Assembly: GCA_003523225.1 (NCBI GenBank)
Contig: DPGK01000033.1
Coordinates: 15,771 to 63,077, forward strand
Reading direction: 5' to 3'
Length of the DNA: 47,307 nucleotides
Source: Clostridiales bacterium
GTDB taxonomy: Bacteria > Bacillota > Clostridia > Oscillospirales > CAG-272
The position numbers and the translations under genes are program-made. How positions within the stretch are numbered: position 1 is the stretch's first letter; every line of letters begins with the position of its first letter. A model generated the notes under the pieces. It saw only the letters and a list, made by a program, of their open reading frames with translations. It was not told the DNA's origin and searched no databases. Shown one piece after another: positions 32,698-41,477 of this stretch.

Positions 32698-34464
32698 TCA
32701 GTTCTTTATCTGCTGCTTGTTGAAGGAAACAAAGGACAGAACAAGCATCAGCGCTGAGAAGAAGAGCATCCATGCAATGCCTATCCATATGTTGTATATC
32801 GAGCTTGAGAGTGTGGCGTAACCGCCTGTCATGCTTGAAATAATTTCGTTGAGGCTGAAATAGCTTGATTCCGCATAGGCTTCCGCCGCGTTTCCTACCA
32901 TAGACGTAAGGTCGAGGTAGGGGAATGGGGAGTATTCAAAATGAATATGCGGGAATGTCATGTTCAGCACCACTGACAGCATTATCACGACGGATGTGGC
33001 GAAGCGCCCCATCATTGAAAGCGCGATAGGAAGCGCGGCTTTCTTTATCAGAGTGGATATGAGCAGTGCGAACAGCACTATCGGAGACGCAGAGAGCACC
33101 GTAAGCAGTATCCTTATGATAAGTGTGATCGCGGAGGGGATCTGCGCGACGCTTCCGCCGATAATGAACAGGTCGGGCTTGAAAAGATCCTTTATTCCGA
33201 ACAGGAGCATACATTCGCCGCCAAGCAGCAGTGCGCCGGCTCCCGCGGCGGCAAGCCACCATACATAGAGAGATACGAGCTTTGAGGTAAGTATCTTCGA
33301 GCGGCTCTGCGGACGGATAAGCAGAAGTCTTATCGTGCCGGAGGTGTACTCGTTGGAAAGCGTCATGCCCGCAAGGATTATCATGAATATCACAAGATTT
33401 CCGAGCATTGAGCTGACCTCGGAGGTGAGCATCTCCTTTGACGAGCTGCTCATCGTCCCGCGCAGCGGAATACCGTGCTCAAGGCTGTAAAGCACCAGCG
33501 CTTTTGATTCGTCCCATTGCTTGCCGCAACTGCGCATTTCCTTTTCGTACTGTTTGTATGTTCCGTATGAATGCTGGAGGCTTTCGCCGTATTCGCGGGA
33601 ATTGAACAGCTCCTCGGACATTGCGACTCGGAAATCTCCTGAGCCGTACATGCGTGTGAGCATTCTGTTTACCGTGTTGTACTGCCAGCTGCCGTATTCG
33701 TACAGATTTTCCGTGAGCTGCTGCCAGCCCCATACGGAAAGCTCCGCCGCCTCAAGGGCGCGTTCCGCATTCTCGCGTATATACTTTGCGTATTCCGCGT
33801 CAAGCTGAGAGTTGCCGCTTAATCCCGAATCAATGGTGCCGTTTTCATACGCCTTAAGCGTTGCCGCGCACCTGTCGCGCTCCGCTTCCGCATCGGCAAG
33901 GCGGGAGGCGTAATAATCGCCGAGCGTAAAGCTCAGTATGTCGTTTTCAAGCTCCGCAAGCTCCTTGCGCGCGTCGGCAAGAGTGCGGCTGATATTTTCC
34001 GGGTCAAGTTCGCTCAGTGAGTCATCCTCTCTCATGCGCTCGTAGATGAAATCCATAAGCATGGAGTTGGTTATATCCTCTTTGGTGAAACCGCCGGGAG
34101 CCACTGTCTCGACAACCGTGAGCCAACCGAGCGCCTGTGCATAGTTGTCCCGGAAAAAGTATATCTGCCACTCGGAATCAATGCTGTTTTCGGTGAAGAA
34201 ATTCACGGTGCTTTCATAAACGCGCCAGTATTTTTCCCGCAGGACATCCTCGCTCTCCTGTGCGTAACCGATCTGATTCTGTATGTTGTCGGGGTCGTAC
34301 ATATAATTGCCGTACCCTTCATAGGTCAGCGCTCTTGAAGTCAGAAAGTTGAATACAGGCGAGAGGGCGGTAAGCGCGGCTATAATGATAAGTATCACGC
34401 GCAGTCCGGTCTGCTTCCAGACCTTTTTGTTTTCGTTTCCGATAAGTCTGCCAAGACCTTTCAT
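32698..34464 (-). CDS. ABC-2 type exporter permease with large extracellular insertion
   Basis: A 588-residue membrane protein. TM1 (about 20-40) is followed by an extracytoplasmic region of roughly 300 residues with coiled-coil character (RTLADARKELAELENDILSF), then a block of five or so membrane helices starting near LGNLVIFMIILAGMTLSNEY with TSGTIRLLLIRPQSRSKIL, the coupling-helix signature of ABC-2 permeases. The insert is much larger than in simple BcrB-like permeases. The ATG overlaps the ATPase stop by 4 bp and has AAAGGAGG upstream. Export of a lipid-linked compound, peptide or antibiotic is possible; the substrate is unknown. Confidence 0.85.
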   Translation of the reverse strand: MKGLGRLIGNENKKVWKQTGLRVILIIIAALTALSPVFNFLTSRALTYEGYGNYMYDPDNIQNQIGYAQESEDVLREKYWRVYESTVNFFTENSIDSEWQIYFFRDNYAQALGWLTVVETVAPGGFTKEDITNSMLMDFIYERMREDDSLSELDPENISRTLADARKELAELENDILSFTLGDYYASRLADAEAERDRCAATLKAYENGTIDSGLSGNSQLDAEYAKYIRENAERALEAAELSVWGWQQLTENLYEYGSWQYNTVNRMLTRMYGSGDFRVAMSEELFNSREYGESLQHSYGTYKQYEKEMRSCGKQWDESKALVLYSLEHGIPLRGTMSSSSKEMLTSEVSSMLGNLVIFMIILAGMTLSNEYTSGTIRLLLIRPQSRSKILTSKLVSLYVWWLAAAGAGALLLGGECMLLFGIKDLFKPDLFIIGGSVAQIPSAITLIIRILLTVLSASPIVLFALLISTLIKKAALPIALSMMGRFATSVVIMLSVVLNMTFPHIHFEYSPFPYLDLTSMVGNAAEAYAESSYFSLNEIISSMTGGYATLSSSIYNIWIGIAWMLFFSALMLVLSFVSFNKQQIKN

Positions 34465-35495
34465 TGTGCCGAGCCCTCCTTTCCGGAATCGTTGCCCGCA
34501 AGGGGAGGGGTAACAGTGCTTGCCGCCTGCGGCGGAGTGGGAGGCGCATATGCGATATTTGTGGTTTCAAGGAAAACGTCCTCAAGGGAATGAGTCACGG
34601 GGGTGAGGGCGGAAATATCGCATCCGGCGGCGACCAGCGCGCGCACAAGGTCAGGCTCAGAGCCGCGGCAAAGGGTAACGCGCAGTCTGCCGTTTACGAT
34701 ATTGGCGGTCACGTCCTCGCCAAGCGTTCTTGCGGCGTCGGCGGCGAGCTGCTGCTGTTTTTCGGGAACGTCTATTTCCACCACGTCCCTGCCGCCGCTT
34801 CCGGAGCGCCGCACCTCATCGATCGACAGCGTGCGCATAAGCACGCCGCGGTCGATGATGCCGACGCGGTCGCACATCAGGTCAAGCTCGGCAAGCTGAT
34901 GGCTTGACACGAACACGGACACGTTTTCGGTGTGAGACAGCTCCTTCAGAATGTCGCGCAGCTCCTTGATGCCCGTTGGGTCAAGCCCGTTTGTCGGCTC
35001 GTCAAGCACCAAAAGCCGAGGATGATTCAGCAATGCCTGCGCGATGCCGAGGCGCTGACGCATACCGAGGGAGTATTTTGATATCTTATCCCCGGCGCGC
35101 GCTTCAAGACGGACGAGCCTCAGCAGTTCATCTGTCCTTTCCGGCGGCACGCCGTCATACATCCTCCGGTAAAGCTCCAGATTTTCTCTGCCGGAAAGAT
35201 ATTTGTACATTTCGGGGTTTTCGATTATCCCGCCGACGCAGGACATGGCGGCTTCAAAGTCCGAGGCAACGTTGTATCCGCAGATGCTTATCTCTCCGGA
35301 ATCAATGTGCAGAAGTCCCAGCATCAGCTTGATGGTAGTGGTCTTGCCCGAACCGTTCGGACCGAGAAAGCCGAATATCTCCCCCGGCGTCACATCAAGG
35401 TTTATGTCCGTGAGTATCCTGCGCGAACCGAAGCTCTTTGAAAGATGCCTTATCGAAAGCACAGGCTGAACGGCGGGTGCGCTTTGAGCGTTCAT
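34461..35495 (-). CDS. ABC transporter ATP-binding protein (BcrA-type)
   Basis: A 344-residue ATPase: Walker A GPNGSGKTT near 44-52, signature YSLGMRQRLGIAQALL, Walker B LLVLDEPTNGLDP, and the switch His in VFVSSHQLAE. The C-terminal accessory domain is followed by a Pro/Ala/Thr-rich tail (PPTPPQAASTVTPPLAGN) that is probably disordered. It pairs with the overlapping permease gene. The AAAGGA site and a consensus promoter about 95 bases upstream support the start. Confidence 0.93.
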   Translation of the reverse strand: MNAQSAPAVQPVLSIRHLSKSFGSRRILTDINLDVTPGEIFGFLGPNGSGKTTTIKLMLGLLHIDSGEISICGYNVASDFEAAMSCVGGIIENPEMYKYLSGRENLELYRRMYDGVPPERTDELLRLVRLEARAGDKISKYSLGMRQRLGIAQALLNHPRLLVLDEPTNGLDPTGIKELRDILKELSHTENVSVFVSSHQLAELDLMCDRVGIIDRGVLMRTLSIDEVRRSGSGGRDVVEIDVPEKQQQLAADAARTLGEDVTANIVNGRLRVTLCRGSEPDLVRALVAAGCDISALTPVTHSLEDVFLETTNIAYAPPTPPQAASTVTPPLAGNDSGKEGSAQ

Positions 35496-35600
35496 TGTGT
35501 TACCGTCCTTTCATATATGATAGTGGGTTTAAAATGGGCGATGTGAGGCGATACGGTTTATAGTTTCAACGTGTGAAATAAAATGCCCGCAACTGCATTA

Positions 35601-35628
35601 ATTATATCAAATTTTCGGTGTTTGTCAA
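35601..35628 (-). promoter_or_regulatory. consensus sigma-A promoter of the ABC-GDPD unit
   Basis: Minus-strand TTGACA (35623-35628) and TATAAT (35601-35606), both perfect, with a 16-bp spacer, about 105 bases before the ATPase start codon. The rest of the 319-bp region (35496-35814) shows no gene; the start-proximal plus-strand part has AT-rich TATATATG-like sequence. Confidence 0.75.
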
Positions 35629-35814
35629 TGAAATCATATGATATTGAAAAATATTTAGCTGCAAAGCGCCAATGCGACAAACATTTTGACGGCAGGCGCG
35701 CGGGGTGTCTCCGATATGTCTTTTTTGCCGCGTGTGCCTTAATATTCAAGGCATAAGGATAACACCTGCGCGAATATTATATATGTAGAATTTTGCACAT
35801 ATGCGGGGGCGTTC

Positions 35815-36465
35815 ATGAAAAGCAAAAAAACGCGGGAAGAGGTAAAGCTTGCCGATATTTTTCCCGGCGAGCCGCCGGTGTACGGAATAAAGCGCCAGAG
35901 GCGCACCGTAAGCGGAGAGGTGCCGCTGCTTTGTGCCGAGATCGAATATCCGGAGTTTTTGGTTTCGTCGGACGAGGAGGCGGGACTTGAAAAGCTGAAT
36001 GCGTTTTATGCCGGCATCGCGGAGAGTTTTTCCGCTTGGGCGGAGACGGCGGGCAGGGAGCTGGCTGAGGTCTTATATGCCGCCGACACTGACCCGCGCA
36101 AGCGCTTTCGCTTTTCTCGCATAAGATGTGTGGCGTCATTTCTTCCGGGCTTCTGCTCTCCGGGACTTATCTCGGTGTCCGGAAGCGCGATCGTCTGCCG
36201 CGGCAGACAGCCGCTCGGCGGACAGCTTCTGTCCCGCCTGTGGCGGCCGTCGGACGGCAGAATGCTGCCTTTTGGGGCGGCGGGAATTCCTCGCGGCGCG
36301 GATATTTATTTTTCCCGCGAGGGTGGGTTGATATGCCGCCGGATAAGCGGCGGCGTTATCAGTGACGAAACTGCACATATTGATAAAGTGTATACCGTTT
36401 CAAAAATAATTTCAAATTTTTTTGAAACAAGATCGAAAGATGTCGACTTGAGGAGTGTTTTGTGA
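35815..36465 (+). CDS. unknown protein, possibly DUF3298/RsiV-like
   Basis: A 216-residue protein without signal peptide or membrane helix. After a basic, polar N-terminus it has CAEIEYPEFLVSSDEEAGLE then KLNAFYAGIAESFSAWAET, which recalls the N-terminal part of DUF3298-type domains (acidic pair, then INxxY), and a C-terminal part with the RPSDGRMLPF that such domains share. The resemblance is loose. A weak GGGGG site precedes the ATG. The gene ends 133 bp before the ATPase operon, whose promoter lies across its 3' end, so it is probably a separate transcript. Confidence 0.6.
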   Translation: MKSKKTREEVKLADIFPGEPPVYGIKRQRRTVSGEVPLLCAEIEYPEFLVSSDEEAGLEKLNAFYAGIAESFSAWAETAGRELAEVLYAADTDPRKRFRFSRIRCVASFLPGFCSPGLISVSGSAIVCRGRQPLGGQLLSRLWRPSDGRMLPFGAAGIPRGADIYFSREGGLICRRISGGVISDETAHIDKVYTVSKIISNFFETRSKDVDLRSVL

Positions 36466-36471
36466 TATAAT
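36443..36471 (+). promoter_or_regulatory. predicted promoter of the V/A-ATPase operon
   Basis: TCGACT (36443-36448), 17-bp spacer, TATAAT (36466-36471), about 120 bases ahead of the first ATPase gene and overlapping the stop codon of the preceding gene. No riboswitch-like fold was recognised in the leader. Confidence 0.5.
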
Positions 36472-36598
36472 ACTATAAATACATCGTTGCATATACGGTC
36501 GCTTGAACTCATTACGCGCAGAGATGGCGCGAAGTGCTTCTGATATGACCGAAAATGAAAAAACATGGCAGACGCGACGGGAAGGCGGTGATGGATAA

Positions 36599-36925
36599 AT
36601 GACGATGGATGTACTGAGAGAGATCAAGATCGCCGAGGAAAAGGCGGAGAAGATACGTTCCGATGCCGGACGCGAGGCAAAGAAAAGAACCGACGCGGCA
36701 AGAGCCGAGGCGGAAAAGCTGATTGCCGAGGCCGAGGAGGAGGCGCGCCGTGAAGCCACGGATACGGTGGCAGAGGTAAGCCGCCGCGCCGGAGAGCTTG
36801 TCGCCGCGGAGGCGGAGACGGCGCGAGGTGAGGCTGCGGAGCTTGAAAAGTCGGCGGCGGCGAACACCGACGAGGCAGTCAAAATGATTTACTGGGAGAT
36901 AGTTGAGAAATGTCAACGTGCGTAA
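36599..36925 (+). CDS. V/A-type ATPase subunit G/H (NtpF-like stator)
   Basis: A 108-residue, highly charged, almost uninterrupted coiled coil rich in Ala, Glu, Lys and Arg (EIKIAEEKAEKIRSDAGREA). It matches the small peripheral-stalk subunit that pairs with subunit E to hold the catalytic head against the membrane part. First gene of the operon, as ntpF is in Enterococcus hirae. An in-frame ATG two codons later is an alternative start. Its end overlaps the next gene by 16 bases. Confidence 0.82.
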   Translation: MTMDVLREIKIAEEKAEKIRSDAGREAKKRTDAARAEAEKLIAEAEEEARREATDTVAEVSRRAGELVAAEAETARGEAAELEKSAAANTDEAVKMIYWEIVEKCQRA

Positions 36926-38856
36926 TGAAGCGTATGACGGTGTGGGCGTGCAAAGAGGATGCCGACACGATAGCGGGGCGTCTTGTGCGTCTGCGGTGCG
37001 TCGATGTTGACGTTGCCAGCCCGGATGCGGACAAGTCCCTTGTCCGTTACGACCCTTCGGCGCGCATACGCGAATGCGAGACACAGCTTTCCCGCATAGA
37101 TGAAGCTATGAAGCCACTCTACCCGTACAGTCATAAAAAGGGCGGACTGGTTCGGGAAAAGCTGAAGGTCAACCGCGAGGCAATTGCAAAAGACGTCGGC
37201 GGTATACGCACCGACATTGAGGCGTGCGTGGAAAAGATCAATTCAATAAAGCGGAGGCAGGAAGCGATAGAGCGCGAGCTTGCCGACGCTGAATCCGAAA
37301 TTTCGGCGGCAAAGCCATGGCTTGGCTGCGGCTTTGAGCTTGATACCCCGGGAACGGCGAACACACGTCTCTGCTTTGGAAGTCTGCCTTCGTCGACGGA
37401 CGGCGAGCTGCTTGAAGCAAGGCTTGACGGGCTTGCCGCGGCGTGGCGCATCATCGGTAAAGACGCGCTGGCAGTATATGCCGTTTTCGTTGCCGAAAAG
37501 ACGGACTATGAAGAGCTTTTGCGGCGCTTGTCGTCGGCGGGCTTTGTACGCGCCGTATTTCCGGAGGGCTGCGGCTGTGCGGAGGAGATCTGCGCGGCGG
37601 CCACCGAGCGGCGGGATGCGCTGCTTGCGGAGCGCGACGGGCTTAAGGATACACTTGAGAGTCTTGCCCCAAGGCTTGACGATCTGCAGGTGCTGTGGGA
37701 TACCGTTTCCACCGAGCTTGTCGGAGAACGGATAAAGGAAAAGCTGTTGTCCTCCGGAAGCTGTGTACTGCTTCAGGGCTGGATACCTGCTAAAAACGAG
37801 GAAAAGGTCGCGCAGGTCCTTGACGCAGTTGAGTGCGCCTATTCGTTTACAGACCCCGAAAAGGGGGACGATGTTCCGGTAAAGCTGGAGAACAACCGTT
37901 TTGCCTCGAACTTCGAATGGGTGGTGGCGATGTATTCGCTTCCCGCCTACGGCACGTACGATCCCACCTTCTTCATGAGCTTTTTCTATATCCTTTTCTT
38001 TGCCATGATGTTTGCCGATGTGGGCTACGGTCTGCTGCTTGTTCTCGGCGGTTTCCTTGCTCCGCGCATTCTGCATATGAAGCCGGACAAAGCCAAGCCG
38101 TTTTATATGTTCGGCTACTGCGGCATAGGAAGTATGATCACGGGCGTGCTGTTCGGCGGTTATTTCGGAGATATGCCGCTTGCAATTGCAAGGGCGATAA
38201 ACCCGGACGCCGTGCTGCCCGAAACTCTTGCCCTTGTCGTTGACCCCATTATTGACCCCATGACCTTCTTGGTGATCGGACTTGCGCTCGGCGCTGTCCA
38301 TCTTATCGCCGGGCAGGCGATCAAATTTGCACTGGTGTGGAAGACCTCGCCGCTTGACGCGATATGCGACTATGCGTTCTTCTGGGTGCTTTACGCGGGA
38401 CTTATAATGCTTTTTGCCCTGCCGTCGGTCGGAAAATGGGTGACTATTGCCGCCGTGGTTGCGATAGTCCTTACCGGAGGACGCAAGGAAAAAAATATCC
38501 TTATGCGTATTCCCAAGGGATTTCTCGCGCTTTACGGACTTGTCAACTTCGGTTCTGACGTCCTTTCCTACTCAAGAATACTTGCTCTGGCTCTGTCCGG
38601 AACGGTGCTGGCGCAGGTCATGAATATTCTCGGCACTATGGGCTCAAGCCCGTTTGCCATTATTATCGGTATGCTCATTTGCTTCCTCATAGGACACATC
38701 CTTAACCTTGTGCTGAGCGTGCTCAGCGCATTCGTGCATACCAGCCGCCTCCAGTACATTGAGTTCTTCGGCAAGTTCTACGAGGACGGAGGCAGACCCT
38801 ACGCTCCCGCCGAGCCTTCGGAAAAGTATTCCGAGAATCTTGGCGGAAATGCCTGA
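36910..38856 (+). CDS. ntpI: V/A-type ATPase subunit I
   Basis: The 648-residue membrane stator subunit, equivalent to the a-subunit. The N-terminal half (1-330) is cytoplasmic and coiled (MKRMTVWACKEDADTIAGRL; IKRRQEAIERELADAESEI); the C-terminal half has about seven to eight membrane helices beginning at TYDPTFFMSFFYILFFAMMF and containing the essential Arg-bearing helix region with NFGSDVLSYSRILALALSG. Together with subunit K it forms the ion half-channels. The ATG at 36910 has GGGAG upstream; another in-frame ATG overlaps the stop of subunit G/H (TAATG). Confidence 0.93.
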   Translation: MSTCVMKRMTVWACKEDADTIAGRLVRLRCVDVDVASPDADKSLVRYDPSARIRECETQLSRIDEAMKPLYPYSHKKGGLVREKLKVNREAIAKDVGGIRTDIEACVEKINSIKRRQEAIERELADAESEISAAKPWLGCGFELDTPGTANTRLCFGSLPSSTDGELLEARLDGLAAAWRIIGKDALAVYAVFVAEKTDYEELLRRLSSAGFVRAVFPEGCGCAEEICAAATERRDALLAERDGLKDTLESLAPRLDDLQVLWDTVSTELVGERIKEKLLSSGSCVLLQGWIPAKNEEKVAQVLDAVECAYSFTDPEKGDDVPVKLENNRFASNFEWVVAMYSLPAYGTYDPTFFMSFFYILFFAMMFADVGYGLLLVLGGFLAPRILHMKPDKAKPFYMFGYCGIGSMITGVLFGGYFGDMPLAIARAINPDAVLPETLALVVDPIIDPMTFLVIGLALGAVHLIAGQAIKFALVWKTSPLDAICDYAFFWVLYAGLIMLFALPSVGKWVTIAAVVAIVLTGGRKEKNILMRIPKGFLALYGLVNFGSDVLSYSRILALALSGTVLAQVMNILGTMGSSPFAIIIGMLICFLIGHILNLVLSVLSAFVHTSRLQYIEFFGKFYEDGGRPYAPAEPSEKYSENLGGNA

Positions 38857-38911
38857 GATCAAAATCAAATTCAATTCAAATTCATAACACAATCAAGGAG
38901 AAACAAAAACA

Positions 38912-39412
38912 ATGAACTTCACTGAATTCTTAAGCAGTATGACCACGGGTGAGGGACTTGCTCTCATCGGCGCGGCGCTTGCCGCTATTCTTCCCGGTAT
39001 CGGAAGCGCGAAGGCGGTAGGCTCTGTCGGTGAGTCTCTGACCGGGCTTCTGTCCGAGGATCCTTCAAAGTTCGGTAAAGCCTTCCTGCTTGAAGCGCTT
39101 CCCGCAACTCAGGGTATATACGGCTTTATCATTGCGTTTATGGTAATGGTAAAGGTCGGAGTCGTCGGCGGAGACGTTGTCGGCTCGCTGGGTCTTGGAA
39201 TGTATTATCTGTTTGCCTGCCTGCCCGTCGCCATATGCGGCTATTATTCCGCAATACGTCAGGGCCGCGTCGCTTCCGCCGGTGTTGCAATGGTTGCAAA
39301 GCGTCCCGAGGCTTCCGGTAAGGCTGTTACCGCTACCGCTATGGTAGAGCTTTACGCACTGCTTTCCCTTATCGTTTCCTTCCTGCTCGTCATGTTTGCT
39401 CCTGCCATGTAA
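38912..39412 (+). CDS. ntpK: V/A-type ATPase subunit K (rotor ring)
   Basis: A 166-residue proteolipid made of two fused helical hairpins, four membrane helices in all, forming the rotor ring. The ion site is legible: L63, T66, Q67 and Y70 in LPATQGIY, Q117 in AIRQGRV, and E146 in MVELYAL. These line up with L61, T64, Q65, Y68, Q110 and E139 of the Na+-transporting E. hirae NtpK with constant offsets of 2 and 7. Na+ coupling is therefore likely. AAGGAG precedes the ATG. Hydrophobic and free of charges elsewhere, as the family requires. Confidence 0.95.
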   Translation: MNFTEFLSSMTTGEGLALIGAALAAILPGIGSAKAVGSVGESLTGLLSEDPSKFGKAFLLEALPATQGIYGFIIAFMVMVKVGVVGGDVVGSLGLGMYYLFACLPVAICGYYSAIRQGRVASAGVAMVAKRPEASGKAVTATAMVELYALLSLIVSFLLVMFAPAM

Positions 39413-39453
39413 GGCGACGGACAGGTCGATAATATGAGAGGCAGCTTTGAGAA

Positions 39454-40077
39454 ATGGTTGGACTCGAAAAAGTAACAAATAAGATACTTTCCGCTGCCGA
39501 GGCGGACGCCGCCTCTGTGCTTTCCGCCGCTGACGAAGAATGCCGCGGTATTCTTGCCGACGCTGAGGAGAGGGCTGCGGAGATACGCAGAGAAGCCGAG
39601 GACGCAGCCGAGGCTGAGGGCACAGGCGTGGTCTCACGCGCCCGCGCCACTGCGTCTACCGAGCGTCGCAATATCCTGCTTGCAGGAAGATGCCGCGCCG
39701 TTGACGCTGCGTTTGAGGCTGCGGAAAAAAAGATATGCGGAATGCCGCGGGAGAATTATCTTGCTTTCCTTCTGGCGCTTGCACGCGGAGCGGCGGAAGG
39801 GCAGAAGGGCGGGGAGGCTGTGATCACACTTAACCGCGCCGACCGCGAAAACGTGGGCGCGGAGCTTCTTGAGCGGCTTTCCGAAGGCTCTGACGGGATA
39901 GTGTGGAAAATTGCCGAAAACGACGCGCGCATCGACGGCGGTTTTCTGCTTGATATCGGGCTGACACGGGTGGACTGCTCGGTCATGGCACTGATAAACC
40001 AGGTTCGTCCGTCCCTTGAGGCGGATGTCTGCCGGATACTGTTTGACTCCTCCCGGAAGGATAAAGAAAATGGCTGA
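39454..40077 (+). CDS. ntpE: V/A-type ATPase subunit E (stator)
   Basis: A 207-residue peripheral-stalk protein with an N-terminal helical half (ILSAAEADAASVLSAADEEC) and a globular C-terminal part ending in GGFLLDIGLTRVDCSVMALI, the conserved E-subunit tail. It pairs with the G/H subunit. Its stop overlaps the start of subunit C by 8 bases. Confidence 0.88.
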   Translation: MVGLEKVTNKILSAAEADAASVLSAADEECRGILADAEERAAEIRREAEDAAEAEGTGVVSRARATASTERRNILLAGRCRAVDAAFEAAEKKICGMPRENYLAFLLALARGAAEGQKGGEAVITLNRADRENVGAELLERLSEGSDGIVWKIAENDARIDGGFLLDIGLTRVDCSVMALINQVRPSLEADVCRILFDSSRKDKENG

Positions 40078-41104
40078 GGCGGTAAAGACAAGGCGGGGCA
40101 GATACCGTGAGGAGGACTATCGGTATGCCGCGGCAAAGGTTGCGGCGCTTTCCGTCGGGCTTATTCCTCCGCAGAAAATGCACGAGCTGACTGACGCGCC
40201 GGATGCTTCCGCCGTTATGGCGCGCGTGGCGGAATACGGCTTTGAGTCGGCGGGCGACGGTAGCGATGAGGCGGTTCTGACGGCATATCTTGCCGGAAAG
40301 TACGACGCTTTGCTTTCATTTTGTCCCAGCACGCCGCTTGCAAGGCTTTGCCGACTGAGATATGACTGCAATAACCTCAAGTCGGCAATAAAATGCCGCG
40401 CCTCCGGCAGGGACGCAGCTCCGCTGATGATAGAATGCGGCTGTATACCTGCGGACGAGGTGCTTGATGCAGCTTCGAAAAACGATTTTTCGGGACTTGC
40501 GGCTCTTTTGCCCAATATGTCGGAAGCCGCAAGGCAGGCTTCCGAGGCACTCAGGAAAAGCGGCAGCTCGCGCACGGTGGATTCACTGCTTGACCGCGCC
40601 TGCTTTGCGGATATGCGGCGAGCTGCGGCAGAAACCGGGATCCCCGAGGTGGTTTCGCTGCTTCGAATGAAAACAGACTACACAAATTTTATGACCGCTC
40701 TCCGTTCGCTTCGCCTGCGCGACCGCGAGCTGCGACGCGCCGTGTTTGACGATTCGGTGATATCCGGCGGCTCGGTGGGTATGCGCGAGCTGCGCGACGC
40801 CGCCGATGCGGAAGCGGTTGCAACGCTTGCGCGTAATGCGGGGTATTCCGACGCCGCAAAGGCAATATCGCGCTCCGGTGGCGACGCTGCGGCGCTTGAA
40901 GGCGTATCCCTTGCGCTTGACAATTCCTTTGCCGCGGAGATAAACCGGGTAACGGGCTTCCGCCTTCTCGGGGCGTACCCCGTGATAGCATATATTGCGG
41001 CGCTTGAATATGAGGTAAAGGACCTGCGGATAATTCTGTCCGGTCTGCGGGCAGGGGACAGCCGTGCGGTCATCGGGGAGAGGCTGAGAGATTATTATGT
41101 ATAA
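40070..41104 (+). CDS. ntpC: V/A-type ATPase subunit C (d-like rotor adaptor)
   Basis: A 344-residue, mostly helical protein with YREEDYRYAAAKVAALSVGL near the start and LARLCRLRYDCNNLKSAIKC, matching the funnel-shaped subunit that couples the central stalk to the K ring. The start at 40070 is used because GGAAGGA lies just upstream and homology begins there; the open frame reaches 54 bases further into the E gene. It ends 8 bases inside subunit F. Confidence 0.88.
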   Translation: MAEAVKTRRGRYREEDYRYAAAKVAALSVGLIPPQKMHELTDAPDASAVMARVAEYGFESAGDGSDEAVLTAYLAGKYDALLSFCPSTPLARLCRLRYDCNNLKSAIKCRASGRDAAPLMIECGCIPADEVLDAASKNDFSGLAALLPNMSEAARQASEALRKSGSSRTVDSLLDRACFADMRRAAAETGIPEVVSLLRMKTDYTNFMTALRSLRLRDRELRRAVFDDSVISGGSVGMRELRDAADAEAVATLARNAGYSDAAKAISRSGGDAAALEGVSLALDNSFAAEINRVTGFRLLGAYPVIAYIAALEYEVKDLRIILSGLRAGDSRAVIGERLRDYYV

Positions 41105-41432
41105 AGTAGCAGTAATCGGAGAAAGACAGGATATTCTCGGCTTCACGGCACTTGGCTTTACCGTGCTTGAAGCGGCAGACACTGACGCCGCGCGCGATGC
41201 GTTGCGCCTTGCGACCTCCGGAGCGGACGCCGATGGCGTCGCCGACGGAGGGTATGCGGTGATATTTATCACCGAGGGCTACGCCGCAGCGCTTGCCGAT
41301 GAAATTTCAAAATTTGACAATACCCCTACCCCGGCAATTCTGCCGATTCCCTCCGCCACTGCCGACGGCGGTTTCGGTATGCAGGCGCTTCACGAGCGGG
41401 TGAAGCGCGCCGTGGGAAGCGACATCCTCTGA
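41097..41432 (+). CDS. ntpG: V/A-type ATPase subunit F
   Basis: A 111-residue protein with the F-subunit fold: YKVAVIGERQDILGFTALGF at the start and VIFITEGYA in the middle. It binds subunit D in the rotating central stalk (called NtpG in E. hirae). The ATG is inside the end of subunit C, which indicates coupled translation. Confidence 0.9.
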   Translation: MYKVAVIGERQDILGFTALGFTVLEAADTDAARDALRLATSGADADGVADGGYAVIFITEGYAAALADEISKFDNTPTPAILPIPSATADGGFGMQALHERVKRAVGSDIL

Positions 41433-41477
41433 CGATCCCGGATGTCGGCACAAATGCAGAGAAAGGCATAGATCAAT

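Noticed and set aside
37243..38301. 352-aa minus-strand ORF inside subunit I, and 31801-32652 opposite-strand ORF at 31660-32757
   Set aside because: Shadows of well-supported genes in GC-rich sequence.
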